A stretch of DNA of 64,000 nucleotides, taken from Fremontodendron californicum (taxonomy: Eukaryota > Streptophyta > Magnoliopsida > Malvales > Malvaceae). Within the stretch, counting starts at the first letter, position 1; the number at the start of each line of letters is the position of its first letter. The notes under the pieces are model-generated. The model was not told the origin of the DNA, made no database searches, and worked only from the letters and a program-made list of their open reading frames with translations. A program made the translations under genes and the position numbers. This document shows, in pieces, positions 9,716-21,951 of this stretch. Location: positions 20,516,126 to 20,580,125 of the forward strand of contig JAULJL010000024.1 in NCBI GenBank assembly GCA_030761205.1. Reading direction: 5' to 3'.

Positions 9716-11690
9716 AATTGGACGAGATTTGGAGACAGTGGGCAGTTGCAAGGAAGAATGAGTTTACTGGGAAATATGGTTATATAGCGCTACTTCTTTC
9801 GATCAAGATAGATGAACAGTTGATCAAGGCGATAATTTAGTTTTGGGATCCATCATACCGGTGTTTTACATTAATCAAGAAGATATGACACCCACTATCG
9901 AGGAGTACTCTATTTTACTTCATGTCAAGTCAGCGAGCACAGATAAGATCTATTGGAAAGTGCATAAAATAGTTAGTTATCGGAGAAAGCTTTCCAACTT
10001 AATGGGTATAGAGATTTCGATGGATTCCCTGAATATAAAGAAGAATGGCTCGAGTGATTGTATTCCGTGGATGTTTTTGAGAGACTACATCATGAGTAAC
10101 CCAGAGAGTGATCATGTGGTGGATGTATTTGCCTTGGCAATCTATGGTTTAGTTTTGTTCCCAAAGGTACCAGGGCATGTCAAAATGGTCATAGTGGACT
10201 TCTTTGAACGTTTTGACAAGCAGATTGATCCTTCCCCTACTATCCTTGCTAAGACGATTAGCTCACTTATTTTTTGTCGAAGAAAAGGCAAGAGACGTTT
10301 CGTGGGGTGTGCATAGCTTTGATATGTTTGGATCCAAAGTCACTTCTGGGGAAATGAGGATGTGCCACTCCACCCTTACATGAAGACTTGCATCCCTCTT
10401 AAAGAATTCTACAAGAAAGAATGGCTGAAGAAAAAGGATAAGAAGCAATAGATCATGACTCTTCGTCACTTGGTCAGAGATGATGTAACTTGGAGGGCTC
10501 CATGGATGCCACTTAGGTCGATCTTGTATCGTTGTGGTGAGAAATTGTGGGTTCCACTGATGGGAATTTGGGGAGCTTTTAGCTATGCGCCACTCTTAGT
10601 ACAAAAGCAGTATGGGTTCGAGTAATTCATCCCGATGACTCATGGGCTTACCTTGGTGTAGTTTACGTATGGTGAACCCAAATATCTGAAGAAAGTATGT
10701 GAGGCCATCAGGGCATGGAAGAAGTTACATCGGTCAGAACTGGGTAGGTACACCAAAAATACCACCCCTACATATCAGGTGTGGAGAGCCAAGAGGGTCC
10801 GTGACATTATACTTCCTGCCGAAGATACCTCTGCTCATCCAGTAATCCTTCAACTTGAACCAGTAGTTCCACAAGAAGTTGAGATTGTCATGCTAGGATT
10901 TGAAAAAGAGAAAGGGAAATCGAGGCAAAAACATCATAAGCTTCATGTGGAAGTAAGGGATTTGAATATCCAACTTGAGATCTAAGGGGTCAAGTTGCAA
11001 AAAGTGGCAGGGAATGAGACACGTTAGATTCCGATCTGAATGATTTGCATCAAGAGAACAAGAAGTTGAGAGCTAAAGGAAAATTTATGGGAACTAGCAA
11101 ATCTCTTGGTGCACGTGAGAAAGAGATGGAAAGGCTTCAGATGGAATTGGACTTCTGGAAGGGTAAGGTGAATGAAGGCAAAGAAAAGAAGTCCAGGTTC
11201 TCGTATGAGCGGTAAAAATGGGAAGATGCACACTCTTTGATCTCGGCCAAGTTGGAAAGATGCCTACAAGAGAATGAGTAGTTAAAGGCCAGGGTAGAAA
11301 ATGAGAGGGGAAGAACATCCATGATACGCAAGGAAAATGAGTCGCTCCATGCGATCATTCAGACCCTAGAGCAGCAGCTGCAAACTCAAAAAGCCTATAT
11401 TGTTCCCATCATTTGGGAATATAAGGAGAGAGAAGTCGAATGGAGCCAAGCCAATGACTTAGCCATGGATGCTAGTATGAGGTGGAAGGTGGAAACTTTG
11501 GGAAGACATTAGGACATAGATCATCTGATTGCGTAGATCCACAAGGCTGTGACAAAAGCGAGTGAGATGGTAGAGAAGCTGAAGGTTTTGAGGCGGAATG
11601 TCAACCCGGTTAGGGAGCATGGGTAGCATCTACTAAATTTTCTAGAGGAAGCACAAGAGCAATATGAGCAAATCAAATATTTTTATGTAA
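9716..11690 (+). pseudogene. ORF1 of element A, main part: plant mobile-domain-like and coiled-coil protein
   Basis: This continues the fragment at 4094. The best frame at 9843-10316 contains DMTPTIEEYSILLH and VVDVFALAIYGLVLFP. After frameshifts come TWRAPWM and RCGEKLWVPL-type phrases, then VWRAKRVRDIILP (10779), then a Lys/Glu-rich, probably coiled-coil region to about 11690 (LHAIIQTLEQQLQTQ). The order of motifs matches ORF1 of element B. It resembles a plant-specific family often found as gene-like ORFs in plant genomes (I believe the DUF7745 or plant-mobile-domain group, from memory). In Tat/Ogre elements this extra ORF has no proven role. At least five frameshifts or stops are present, so it is not translated as a whole. 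Confidence 0.7.
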
Positions 11691-12002
11691 CCCGAGATGA
11701 TAGATGTTTTGTAAACAAAAGTTTCTATGAATCAATGAAAAACCTTTGTGTTGGCAAATACCTTTATTTGTATTTTTCATATACATGCCGCATAATCATA
11801 GAGGTATTCAATTATCTGTTTATTCACTTGTTTATTCATTTATTCATACATTCATTCCTACAATACATTCAATAAGTATAAGAGAATAATACGTCATGAA
11901 GTTTTAATCTGTGATGTTTAAAATAAGATATAAAGATTGGGCGTCCTCCGAAAAATCCAGATATTCAGCGTTGACATAATACCAAATTACAAGCCAAAAT
12001 CA
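11691..12002 (+). other. Spacer between ORF1 and gag of element A
   Basis: AT-rich sequence with reiterated ttcatttattcat-like words (11815-11870). The equivalent spacer of element B is rich in gaatgaataaat. No coding signal is seen. Confidence 0.5.
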
Positions 12003-12957
12003 TGGAGAACGAACAAGCTGCCCCAATGGAAAGAATGGAAAGGGCACAATAAAAATTACGGGAGCAGTTAGCAAAGTCTTAAGCAGAGTCAAGAGATCAA
12101 ATGACTAAACTCATGGAGTTGGTGTCCGTTGCACTAAGGGGAAAAGGACCCACAAAAAATTTGGCTGTTGGAGGAGAGTTAGGGAGTCAAGGGGGCCACG
12201 GGGCCAGGAAAGCCAACATGGGCCTAAATGGCCAATCATCCCAGAGTACTGAAAAGTACCCCCAGCGGGAGCGATGCCTTTTGTATATGTCCAACCTAGT
12301 ACGGGAGCACAAAATCAGGTGCCAATTGGCGCTAATCTTGGGGCTGCCTCTGCTAACCCTATTGAGGTCCCTTATCTGGATGATCTTGTCGAGCAAGAAA
12401 AGCTCAAGATGACTGCTTTTAAAGAGGCCGAGTTGGCACTTTCACAGAAAAAGTATCAGTTGCTGGAAGAAAGGCTACAGGTTGTAGAGGGAGCAGAATT
12501 ATTTGGTGGCCTCGACGCCAAAGAACTAAGTCTAGTTGCCGGTCGAGTAACCCCGCCTAAGTTCAAAGTGCCAGACTTCGAAAAGTATGAAAGGTCCAGT
12601 AATCCATCTGCACACTTAACCATGTACTGCATGAAGATGACCGAACATACTGAAAATGAGAAATTGCTTATCCACTATTTTCAAGACAACCTCATCGGGT
12701 CGGCAACTAGATGGTACAACCAGCTCAGTCGAAGCAAGATCAAATCTTAGATGGATTTGGCTAGGGCATTTCTAGAGCATTATAAACACGTATCGGACAT
12801 GGTTCCCAATAGACTGTCTCTTCAAAATATGGAGAAGAAGGCTACTGAGAATTTCAAACAGTATGCCCAAAGATGGAGAGACATGGCTACTCAAGTTCAG
12901 CCTCCCCTTTCTAACAAGGAAACCATAGTCTTTTTTGTCAATACTTTGAAAGCTCCA
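12003..12957 (+). pseudogene. gag: Gag of element A, 5' part
   Basis: ATG at 12003 begins MENEQAAPMERMER, matching the B gag start at 32550. After a frameshift near 12270 the frame reads the conserved gag core: PPKFKVPDFEKYE, SAHLTMY, SATRWYNQLSRSKIKS, then a stop in place of Trp, then LARAFLEHYKHVSDMVPNR and YAQRWRDMATQVQPPL. This is the retrotransposon gag domain that forms the virus-like particle. The frame is cut at 12957 within TLKAP by insertion of element B and resumes at 40203 with YDKLVGNATKNFADMV. In-frame stops occur in the N-terminal part. Confidence 0.85.
12953..12957 (+). repeat. Target-site duplication ctcca, left copy
   Basis: ctcca at 12953-12957 and 40198-40202 flank element B exactly. 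Removing the insert and one copy restores the gag alignment, confirming the insertion point. Confidence 0.95.
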
Positions 12958-15900
12958 TGTCGCAACCTAAAAAATAACAAGTATCAACGCAAGACTTTAT
13001 TATTTGTTAAGCTTGACATTAAAAAACTGAGAAAAAGTCGACTTAATTCATCTAGAAAAACGAAGATTTTGAAAATAACCTTGAAAAAGACATGGAGTTG
13101 CCACCAATCTTTTTTGGCTAGGGTTGATCGGCCACCTATTAGAACTGGTTTTATAAAACATTTTAAAATTAATTAAAACAAATTTTTTTTTAAACCAATT
13201 TCAAGTATGCCTTTTAAACCAGAGAAATCAAAGAAGCGGGTTCGGGACTCGGTTACGTGTGGGGAAGGATTTGCACCCCCACAACGCCCGTATAAAACGG
13301 TACCTTATTAATCGTGTGTTATCTCAAGTCTCGGTAAAAAGTCAATTTTTAATTTGGTATTTCAAGTTAATTCCCAATTTAAAGAAAAATAATTCCATTT
13401 TTAATTGAAAATGATCCAGAACTTATTAATTCAAAATTTTCCTATATTCGCCAACAAACGTGGCAAAATATAAATTTTTTTATTAGTTTGGAAAACTTTC
13501 CGAATCATTCTTATTTTAAAGAAGATATTCCATTATTAATGATAGTTAATGATATCCTCCCAGCAAACCCGGCAGAGAACTCATGAATTATTTTAACTCG
13601 GGAATATCTTTATTTTATTGAAAATCATTACCTTTTTCAAAATATTTAAAATATATATATATGAATATGTGTGACATAAATAAAATGACATAGCCAAGTC
13701 TAGATAATATAATGCAACCTAAATGGTATGATATAATTTAAATGTCTTAGCATATTCTAAATGAAATGAAATATCCTAAGTCATATGATATATTCTAAAT
13801 GAAATGAAATGACCTAGGTAACATGATATATTCTATATGAAATGTAATATCCTAATTCATATGATATATTCTAAATGAAATAAAATATCCTAAGTGACAT
13901 AATATATTCCAAATGGAATAAAATGATTTAAAAGAAATGGTAAAATAAATGATATGACATATAATCTAAATGATATGAAATGACATGAAATATAAAATAA
14001 TGCTAACATATAATATGCATGAAAATAAAAATAAAAATAATAAGGCATGAACATAATATATGCTAAATAATATGACAAAAATTAACTAAATAAAAAGCAT
14101 AGGATATCATGAAATATTCAAAACCATATAAAAATTAATATAATATCAAAAATTTAAATCAAAGACAATAACACCATCATGAAAATTAACATAGCATAAA
14201 TCACATATTATATAGTATGCATGAATATGGAAAATGCAATGCATGAGAATGTATTTTTTTCCTTTAATTAAGAGAATCCGTATATCTAAAAAGATATCCG
14301 GCTACCTTAGGAAAATATATCAAATTAAATATTCTAAAACCAAAATACTTTGTGATTGTTTGAATTTTTTTTTTGTAAAGCTTAGATTAAAAAAAAAAAA
14401 AAAACTTAGCTAAACCCTTTTTAAATGGCTCTAATTTCTTAAGTTTAAAATCTCGGACTTGACCACCCTTAACCCGAGATTTAAAAAATCATTTTTAGAG
14501 TTTAAAAGGGTACCCTAAGTCAGTAGCTAAACTTCCTAATCAGCCCCCTCTAAGTAGCTTAACCAAAACAGAAAAATGATTTTCCTTTAAATTCAATTCT
14601 GCCTCTATTGTCCAATTTTAAAGCATGATTTTTTACCCTATTTTTAAAAATTCAAAAAAATCTAAAAAAATATTGGAGACTCAAGATATGTAATACTACA
14701 CGAAAAAATTGGCTTAATTTTCTTATTAAAGATGACTGCCCAGAAAAATCGGGAAAGTACGAGTACTGGGTGAAAAAACTATTTGCCAAAACATATTTTT
14801 TTGCCTTTGATAAAATTATTTAAAAATCAAAGTAATAATGTTAGAGACTCTCCTAAAGACTCAAAAATAGTAGCTAACATTTTTGAAAAGTTAGGCAAAA
14901 ATTGGCAAAGTAAAAAAAAAAAACAAAGGTAGAATAATCAATTTGACAACTCTTTAATTTTCCACAAGTATGCTCAAAATGAGCATGACTTTGAACCATT
15001 GATTGGTCTAAGTCATAAATCAAGTGGAAATGACATGAAATGCATGAAAATATAGCAAATATGATGCATGAAATGCATGATTTAAAACCTAAATGACATG
15101 AAAAATGCATGGCATCAATAAAATGACCTAGCCCTAAATGAACTTGCATGGCATTTAATGCAACCTAGGTCTAAAATGCATGAATATGCATGGCAAAGCA
15201 AACCAATCCTAAACCTAAAGAATGCATGGCAATAACACAAACATATAGCATGCTTAAATAAAATACACAACCAAATATCATGAAAATGCAAACCTATCAA
15301 CTAGCATGATGAAAATGCACATGCAAAGCATAAAATATGAGGGGTGGCCGAATGTCCCATAAAAATGACCATGGCATTTTCACAAACACATGATATACTA
15401 ACATGCACAGCTAAAGAATATTACTAAAATCATGCAAATATAAAGTAAAGGCATGAAAACCAATAGGCATTTTCATAAACACATGGATTAACAAAATGTA
15501 AAACATAAACAAACTTAAACATTTTGAAGACAGAAAATAAAAAATGCAAGACAAATAAAATAAACATGATAACAAGATAATAGACTCAAAAATGGAAACA
15601 AGCAAGCAACCAAATCAAAACAAGCTTCATGTTTATGTATTTGAAAAAGATTTAGAGCATCCAAACTTATTAAACATCATTAGAATCATGAAATAAAGAA
15701 GCAAAACAACAACTACAAAAAACAATAGGCCATTCAGCCAACTCAAAAATAAGAGGAAAAAAAATTTCAAAAGCTTTTTACAAGAAATAATCAAGAAGGA
15801 ACTTAAAGAAGAATATTAAAAACACTTATTTTAAAAAAGAAAAATCAAAAGAAACTCATCAAATATCAAATGAAAATAGCAAATCAAGAATGGAAAATCA

Positions 15901-16489
15901 AAGAAAGTGCAAGAGCATGGTGCTTAAAGCAACCTCTAGGGGCTATATTGCAAGCTTTTTCTCTTCTAACTTTCTTTTCTTTTCTAAACTTTTCTTTTTG
16001 CCTTTCAACAATAGAGAGAAAATCAGCCAAACAAGAGTGAAATAGAGAGTGAATAGCTGAAAATGAAAGAGAGAGACCCTCTTCCTTGTAGTGGCTAAAT
16101 GGCTTGTTGGATAGCTAGGATGTTGTCATTTTTCCTGCAACCAATTTTGATCCAAAAGCTATTAATCCAAGATGTTTAAAATGTGAAATTATCACCCTTA
16201 GATTAGGCAATCAGCTATCCACAATTACAGCTGTTCAAGAATCGTAAGCCATTATGTTGACATTCTCCCTCTTCACGCATTGGTCCATGTGGCTTAATTA
16301 CAAAGGCTTGATAAAAAAATAACTACCTTCCTCTTCATTGTTGGCCTTTTGATTAAAAATAAAAAAATATTTTCCCACCCTTGGGCCTTGGCCGGCTGAT
16401 CCCTCATCTTCCAGCCCAATCTCCTTTTTTTTTCAATAGCCAAGAAAAGCCATTTTCGGTTTCTTAGGTAAAATGACCTTTTTGCCCCC

Positions 16490-17230
16490 TGAACATAAAT
16501 AAATAGCAAACAGACTCCAAATTCAAAATTTAGTTTTTCAATACTTCCAAAATAATAAAAAATTGAATTCTGGTGGTTTTCAAAATTTTTCGAGCCCATT
16601 TGCTATTTATTTGGATTTTTTCTTCCAAAATTGCTCTTTTGTGCTCCCAAACTTTACCATTTTTTAAATGAGCTCCAAATCCAAATTTTTCTTCACCAAT
16701 CTCTTCCAAATAATTTAAAAGTATGATCTGAAAGTTTTCATAATTTTTGGAACTCATTTGGTATTTTTTTGGGATTTATCTGCTTGAATTACTACATAAT
16801 GGGCAATGGATTTGGCCATTTTGCAAACGAACTCCGAATCCGGATTTTATTTCACCAATCTCTTCCAAATAATTTAGAATGAGATGTGCAAATTTTCAAG
16901 ACTTTTGGAGTTCATTTGCTATTTTTTCGGGATTTATCTTCTTGAATTTCTACATAGGGACCCAGGATTTGGCCATTTTGCAAACGAACTCCGAATCCGG
17001 ATTTTCTTTCACCAATATCTTCCAAATAATTTAAGAATGATATCTGAAAATTTTTAGAATTTTCGGAGTTCAGTTGCTATTTTTTCAGGATTTATCTTCT
17101 TGAATTTTTACATGGGGGACCCGAGATTTGGCCATTGTGCAAACGAACTCCGAATCCTGATTTTCTTTCGCCAATATCTTCGAAATGATTTAAGAATGAT
17201 ATTTTCAATTTTTTAGAATTTTTGGAGTTC
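16490..17230 (-). repeat. 160-base tandem repeat in the 3' LTR of B (5 units)
   Basis: The phrase caaacgaactccgaat and variants recur at about 16507, 16666, 16824, 16981 and 17140, spaced 157-159 bases. The 5' LTR of the same element has only four units. Confidence 0.87.
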
Positions 17231-17427
17231 ATTTCCTATTTTTCCCAAATTTTCCAATTTTGCCCTTTTGCCTCCGAAACCCAGTTTTGCTCAAAACAAG
17301 TCTGATTTTCAGATTTTCTTCAAACTGAGCCTTGGGCTATCCTTGTTTAATCACTACTCAACCATTAGGGCTTTAGTCTTACCGAATCGGGCTATTTCTA
17401 TAATTCTTCCAAATTTCACCGAAATCC

Positions 17428-17432
17428 ACCAA
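17428..17432 (+). repeat. Target-site duplication accaa, left copy
   Basis: accaa at 17428-17432 is repeated at 21952-21956. The 5' LTR of B at about 39719 shows the uninterrupted site (ccgaaatcctccaaaaaccc). Confidence 0.9.
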
Positions 17433-18354
17433 TGATGTGAACCCTAAGAGTTAAACCCTTTGAACCCACTAACAAATTGAAATACCCTAACCCCAAGAAA
17501 GCCAAGATTCAGGCAAAGAAAACTTAAACCCTTAGAAAGCCTATTTCAAAGAACCTAGATTAAGCATGTAAGCTAGACCCTAAGAACTCTCGTTTCAAGA
17601 ACCTAAGTTTGATAGGATGAATGCCACAAAGAAAGAATTCTTTGATAAGTTCCTAAATTTTGTCAAGAACTAAAAAAGAGTGAAACACTCACTTTGAATA
17701 AATTCAAACTCAATAGATTAATAATGGTTGCTGAAGTAGATGGCTAAACAAGGGTATTTACAGCCTCCCTACTAACCCTAATTCAACTAGCCTAATAACT
17801 CCTAGTACAAATGAAACTCCTTGGCAGCCAAGGCTTACTACTAACATAATTAAATGAAAGCTTAACTATGGGCTGAACAAGCTCAAGCCCAAACCTAATT
17901 AAATTAAAAGATGTCCAATAGTTTTAATGAAGGTAGTCCCCACAAGCTTATTGGACATAATACATAAATCAGGCCCAAAAGCCTAAGTAATTAAAAAAAA
18001 AAAACCAAATAAAGCTTCTAATTTAGGTGCCACATCATTAATGAATTGGTCCCCACTTCATATTAGATAATGAACTAAAAACAGGCCCACTAATTCATTA
18101 AGATTGTCGCCCCCTTGAATTCCTCTATGGCCCATCATGTGAAGCTTGGATCACATGGACCAATTCTTGGTCTTCCTCATTCAAGCAGCCCAACTTGAAT
18201 GGATTGACAGCTTAAAAGGCTTGTAGATTCTTCCCAAGTGCTTTGCACCAATCCTTGCATAGCTTCCTTGAGCTTCTTGGATCTTGACCTTGTAATAGGC
18301 CCAATAGGAACACGCAATGGATCTTGAAGTCCAATACCAGTTTGGTTCTCATCA
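17433..18354 (-). repeat. 3' LTR of element F
   Basis: 922 bases, read on the - strand from tgatgagaaccaaactgg to ...gggttcacatca. It matches the + strand LTR at 20240-21160 almost base for base. Its first part encodes the end of the integrase (see pol). Confidence 0.92.
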
Positions 18355-19999
18355 TTCCCCTTTCCTCAAAAGGATTCGACCTCGAATCATCACCTACATC
18401 ATAAAGGGAAAGATCAGAAACGTTAACTGAAGCAGAAACGTTATACTCACCTGGTAAGTCCACTTTGTAAGCATTGTCATTAATTTTCTCAAGGATTTGG
18501 AAAGGCCCATCTTCTCGAGGATGCAACTTGGTTCTCCTATGGGCTGGAAATCTTTCCTTGCGCATATGAACCCAGACCCAATCACCTGGTTCGAAAGTAA
18601 CTCGCCTCCTCCCTTTGTTTGCTTGTGAAGCAACTTTTGCATTCTTTTTCTCAATTTGAAGCTTTACTTTCTCATGAAGAGACTTCACCAATTCAGCTTT
18701 CTTACTCCCATTCAAGCTATTCCTTGCATCAACAGGTAAAGGCATTAAACTAAATGAGTTAATGGATTAAAACCATAAACAATCTCAAATGGAGAATAAG
18801 AAGTAGTAGAATGCACAGTCCTATTATATGCAAACTCTATGAATGGCAAACATTCTTCCCAAGTTTTCAAGTTCTTTTGTATAATAGTGCGCAAAAGTTG
18901 TGTTAAAGTCCTATTAACTACTTCAGTTTGCCCATCAGTTTGTAGATGACAAGTAGTAGAAAACAAAAGTTTAGTACCCAATTTCCCCCCACAAAACCTT
19001 CCAAAAGTAACTAAGGAACTTAACATCTCTATCAGACACAATGCTTCTAGGAACACCATGTAGGCGCACTATCTCCCTAAAGAACAATTCAGCAATGTTA
19101 GTTGCATCATCAGTTTTATGGCATGGAATAAAATATGCCATCTTGCTAAACCTACCCACTACCACAAAAACTGAATCCCTACCCCTTTTCGTCCTAGGTA
19201 AACCCAATACAAAGTCCATAGATATGTCTACCCATGGTTCACTAGAAACTGGTAAGGGTGTGTACAACCCATGAGGTAAAACCTTAGATTTGGCCTTTCT
19301 ACATGTAATGCATCTATCATATATGCGAATAACATCCTTTTTCATTTTAGGCCAAAAGAAATGTTCATACAATATTTCTAAGGTCTTCTTGACACCAAAG
19401 TGTCCCATTAAACCACCACCATGTGCCTCACGCACTAATAACTCTCTCAAAGAACAATTAGGCACACATAGTTTATCTTGTCTAAACAAAAAACCATCAT
19501 GCTTGTAAAATTTACCCAATGCTGTCTTATCACATGCTATGTATACATCACAAAAATCAGCATCATTGGCATATTCATCCTTTATATATTCAAATCCAAG
19601 CATCTTAGCATTCATAGATGTGAGAAATACATACCTCCTAGATAAAGCATCAGCCACAATATTTTCCTTACCTTGCTTGTATCTAATGACATAAGGAAAG
19701 GTCTCTATGTATTCCATCCATCTAGCATGTCTCTTATTCAACTTACCTTGACCCTTGAGATGTTTCAATGACTCATGATCAGTATGTATCACAAATTCCT
19801 TAGGCCATAAGTAATGCTGCCATGTCTCCAAAGCTCTGACAAGTGCATAGAGCTCATTTTCATAAGTTGGATAGTTGAAGGCTGCTCCATTAAGCTTCTC
19901 ACTGAAGAATGCGATTGGACACTTTTCTTGCATTAAAACAGCTCCAATTCCTATTCCTGAGGCATCACATTCAATCTCAAAAGCTTTGTCAAAGATAGG
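18097..19999 (-). pseudogene. pol: Pol of element F: RNase H and integrase, tail overlapping the LTR
   Basis: The frame begins abruptly within RNase H (FDKAFEIECDASGIGIGAVL, about 19990), so RT, protease and gag are lost. RNase H motifs are YENELYALVRALETWQHYLW and VIHTDHESLKHL, then VADALSRR. The integrase zinc finger has HGGGLMGHFG and CITCRKAK; the core has DISMDF, SDRDVKFL and GQTEVVNRT, the three acidic catalytic residues. The C-terminal part reads FEPGDWVWVHMRKERFP and DNAYKVDLPGEYNVSAS. After NPFEE a frameshift hides the natural tail, which in the LTR copy at 21951 reads GPITRSRSKKLKE, as in CRM chromoviruses whose pol runs into the 3' LTR. Frameshifts lie near 19000 and 18350; VVGRFSKM has Gly where Asp is usual. 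Confidence 0.85.
18355..18367 (-). other. Polypurine tract of element F
   Basis: On the - strand gaggaaaggggaa directly precedes the LTR start tgatgag. It primes plus-strand synthesis and here also lies inside the pol reading frame. Confidence 0.75.
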
Positions 20000-20006
20000 T
20001 AATGCC

Positions 20007-20239
20007 TAAGTAATTACAAGACTTAAAATAAGCCCAAATAATGTGGCACCTTGTGTTCTTGAATCACATGGACCAAACTTGGATGCAAGCCCATCTTGCA
20101 TGTTGAAGACTTTCTTAAATAACTTGCAACATGGCCCAAGTGAATTCCACCCATTCTTTCCATGTTTCCTAGATCTTCTTGGATCTTGGCCCATATAGAA
20201 ATTGCCATGGAATTGGGCCATCTTGGATCCTATCATTAA
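20007..20239 (-). repeat. Divergent LTR-like fragment inside element F
   Basis: Read on the - strand it shares phrases with the F LTR (gatccaagaag, ttggtccatgtgatt) but is clearly another, diverged version. It joins RNase H at about 20006 with no clean boundary. It may be a piece of a related LTR captured during rearrangement. Confidence 0.45.
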
Positions 20240-21160
20240 TGATGAGAACCAAACTGGTATTGGACTTCAAGATCCATTGCATGTTCCTATTGGGCCTATT
20301 ACAAGGTCAAGATCCAAGAAGCTCAAGGAAGCTATGCAAGGATTGGTGTAAAGGACTTGGGAAGAATCTATAAGTCTTTTAAGCAATGTCAATCCATTCA
20401 AGTTGGCTTCTTGAATGAGGAAGACCAAGAATTGGTCCATGTGATCCAAGCTTCACATGATGGGCCATAGAGAAATTCAAAGGGGCGGCAATCTTAATGA
20501 ATTAGTGGGCTTGTTTTTAGTTCATTATCTAATATGAAGTGGGGACCAATTCATTAATGATGTGGCCCCTAAATTAGAAGCTTTAGTTGGTTTGTTTTTT
20601 AATTACTTAGGCTTTTGGGCTTGATTTATGTATTATGTCCAATAAGCTTGTGGGGACTACCTTCATTAAAACTATTGGACATCTTTTAATTTAATTAGTT
20701 TTGGGCTTGAGCTTGTTCAGCCCATAGTTAAGCTTTCATTTAATTATGTAAGTAGTAAGCCTTGGCTGCCAAGGAGTTTCATTTGTACTAGGAGTTATTA
20801 GGCTAGTTGAATTAGGGTTAGTAGGGAGGCTATAAATACCCTTGTTTAGCCATCTACTTCAGCAACCATTATTAATCTATTGAGTTTGAATTTATTCAAA
20901 GTGAGTGTTTCACTCTTTTTTAGTTCTTGACAGAACTTAGGAACTTATCAAATAATTCTTTCTCTGTGGTGTTCAACCTATCAAACTTAGGTTCTTGAAA
21001 CAAGAGTTCTTAGGGTCTAGCTTACATGCTTAATCTAGGTTCTTTGAAACAGGCTTTCTAAGGGTTTAAGTTTTCTTTGCTTGAATGTTGGCTTTCTTGG
21101 GGTTAGGGTATTTCAATTTATTAGTGGGTTCAAAGGGTTTAACCCCTAGGGTTCACATCA
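20240..21160 (+). repeat. Inverted complete LTR within element F
   Basis: 921 bases from tgatgagaaccaaactgg to gggttcacatca, in the opposite orientation to the outer LTRs. It is followed by a primer-binding site and leader, so it is a 5' LTR in + orientation. No target duplication is seen around it. Confidence 0.9.
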
Positions 21161-21162
21161 GT

Positions 21163-21174
21163 TAGTATCAGAGC
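21163..21174 (+). other. Primer-binding site after the inverted LTR of F
   Basis: tagtatcagagc differs by one base from tggtatcagagc, the initiator-methionine tRNA site used by most plant chromoviruses, and lies two bases after the LTR end. Confidence 0.8.
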
Positions 21175-21601
21175 TTAGGCTTCCAATCAGGTTTTTATAG
21201 TTATCGCTTTGATTTGTTGTTTGTTACTTCTTTTTAGGGTTTCAGATACTATCACAGCAAAGTCAATAACAAGATTTTGGGGTTTTAGGCATTCTTGTCT
21301 TGGGGTTATAGCTTTAGGCATTTTTGCCCTGGGTTATAGTTTTTAGACAGTCTTGCTTTGGGGTTTCGTTTCTTGTAATTGAATCAAATCAATCTAACAA
21401 GATTTTGGGGTTTCAGGCATTCTTGTCTTGTGGTTATAGCTTTAGGCATTTTTCCTAGGGTTATAGTTTTTAGGCAGTCTAAGTTTAGGGTTTCAGTCTT
21501 GAAAAGTGGTTTATATCAAGATTTCGTTTCTTGAATTCTTGATCAATTTAAAATTCCTTCTTGTTGATTCTTGATCCGAATCCTGAAAAGAAAAAAAAAA
21601 C
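21175..21601 (+). other. Leader of element F with a 128-base duplication
   Basis: Non-coding. aagattttggggttt starts at 21271 and again at 21399, each followed by caggcattcttgtctt-like sequence, giving two tandem units of about 128 bases. It ends in an A-rich run (21591-21600) where the orientation switches to the partial reverse LTR. Confidence 0.7.
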
Positions 21602-21951
21602 AACTAAAGCTTCTAATTTAGGCGACACATCATTAATGAATTGGTCCCCACTTCATATTAGATAATGAACTAAAAACAGGCTCACTAATTCATTAAGATT
21701 TTCGCCCTCTTGAATTCCTATATGGCCCATCATGTGAAGCTTGGATCACATGGACCAATTCCTGGTCTTCCTCATTCAAGCAGCCCAACTTGAATGGATT
21801 GACATTGCTTAAAAGACTTGTAGATTCTTCCCAAGTCCTTTGCACCAATCCTTGCATAACTTCCTTGAGCTTCTTGGATCTTGACCTTGTAATAGGCCCA
21901 ATAGGAACATGCAATGGATCTTGAAGTCTAATACCAGCTTGGTTCTCATCA
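21602..21951 (-). repeat. Partial LTR at the right end of element F (first 350 bases)
   Basis: On the - strand it reads tgatgagaaccaagctgg and continues to ...agaagctttagttg, where the complete LTR has a T-rich run. The break coincides with that homopolymer. It retains an open frame of 87 codons with GPITRSRSKKLKE, the chromovirus integrase tail. Confidence 0.85.

Larger units (their letters stand above)
17433..21951 (-). mobile_element. Element F: rearranged CRM-like chromovirus inserted in LTR B
   Basis: The outer ends are a complete reverse-strand LTR (17433-18354) and the first 350 bases of another reverse-strand LTR (21602-21951), with a perfect 5-base target duplication outside. Inside are RNase H and integrase on the - strand, then a complete LTR, primer-binding site and leader on the + strand. 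Gag, protease and RT are missing. Because the duplication is intact, the inversion may have existed when it integrated, for example from strand switching during reverse transcription. The lineage call rests on the integrase tail overlapping the LTR. Confidence 0.82.

Noticed and set aside
14874..15605. Several Cys/His-rich short frames in the B LTRs, repeated at 37387-38086
   Set aside because: They translate the CAT/GCAT-rich sequence of the LTR on its reverse strand. Both LTR copies share them by descent, and no start context or domain supports them.
20240..21160. The + strand LTR in element F as a separate solo LTR insertion
   Set aside because: It is followed by a primer-binding site and leader, and no target duplication flanks it, so it is part of a rearranged copy.
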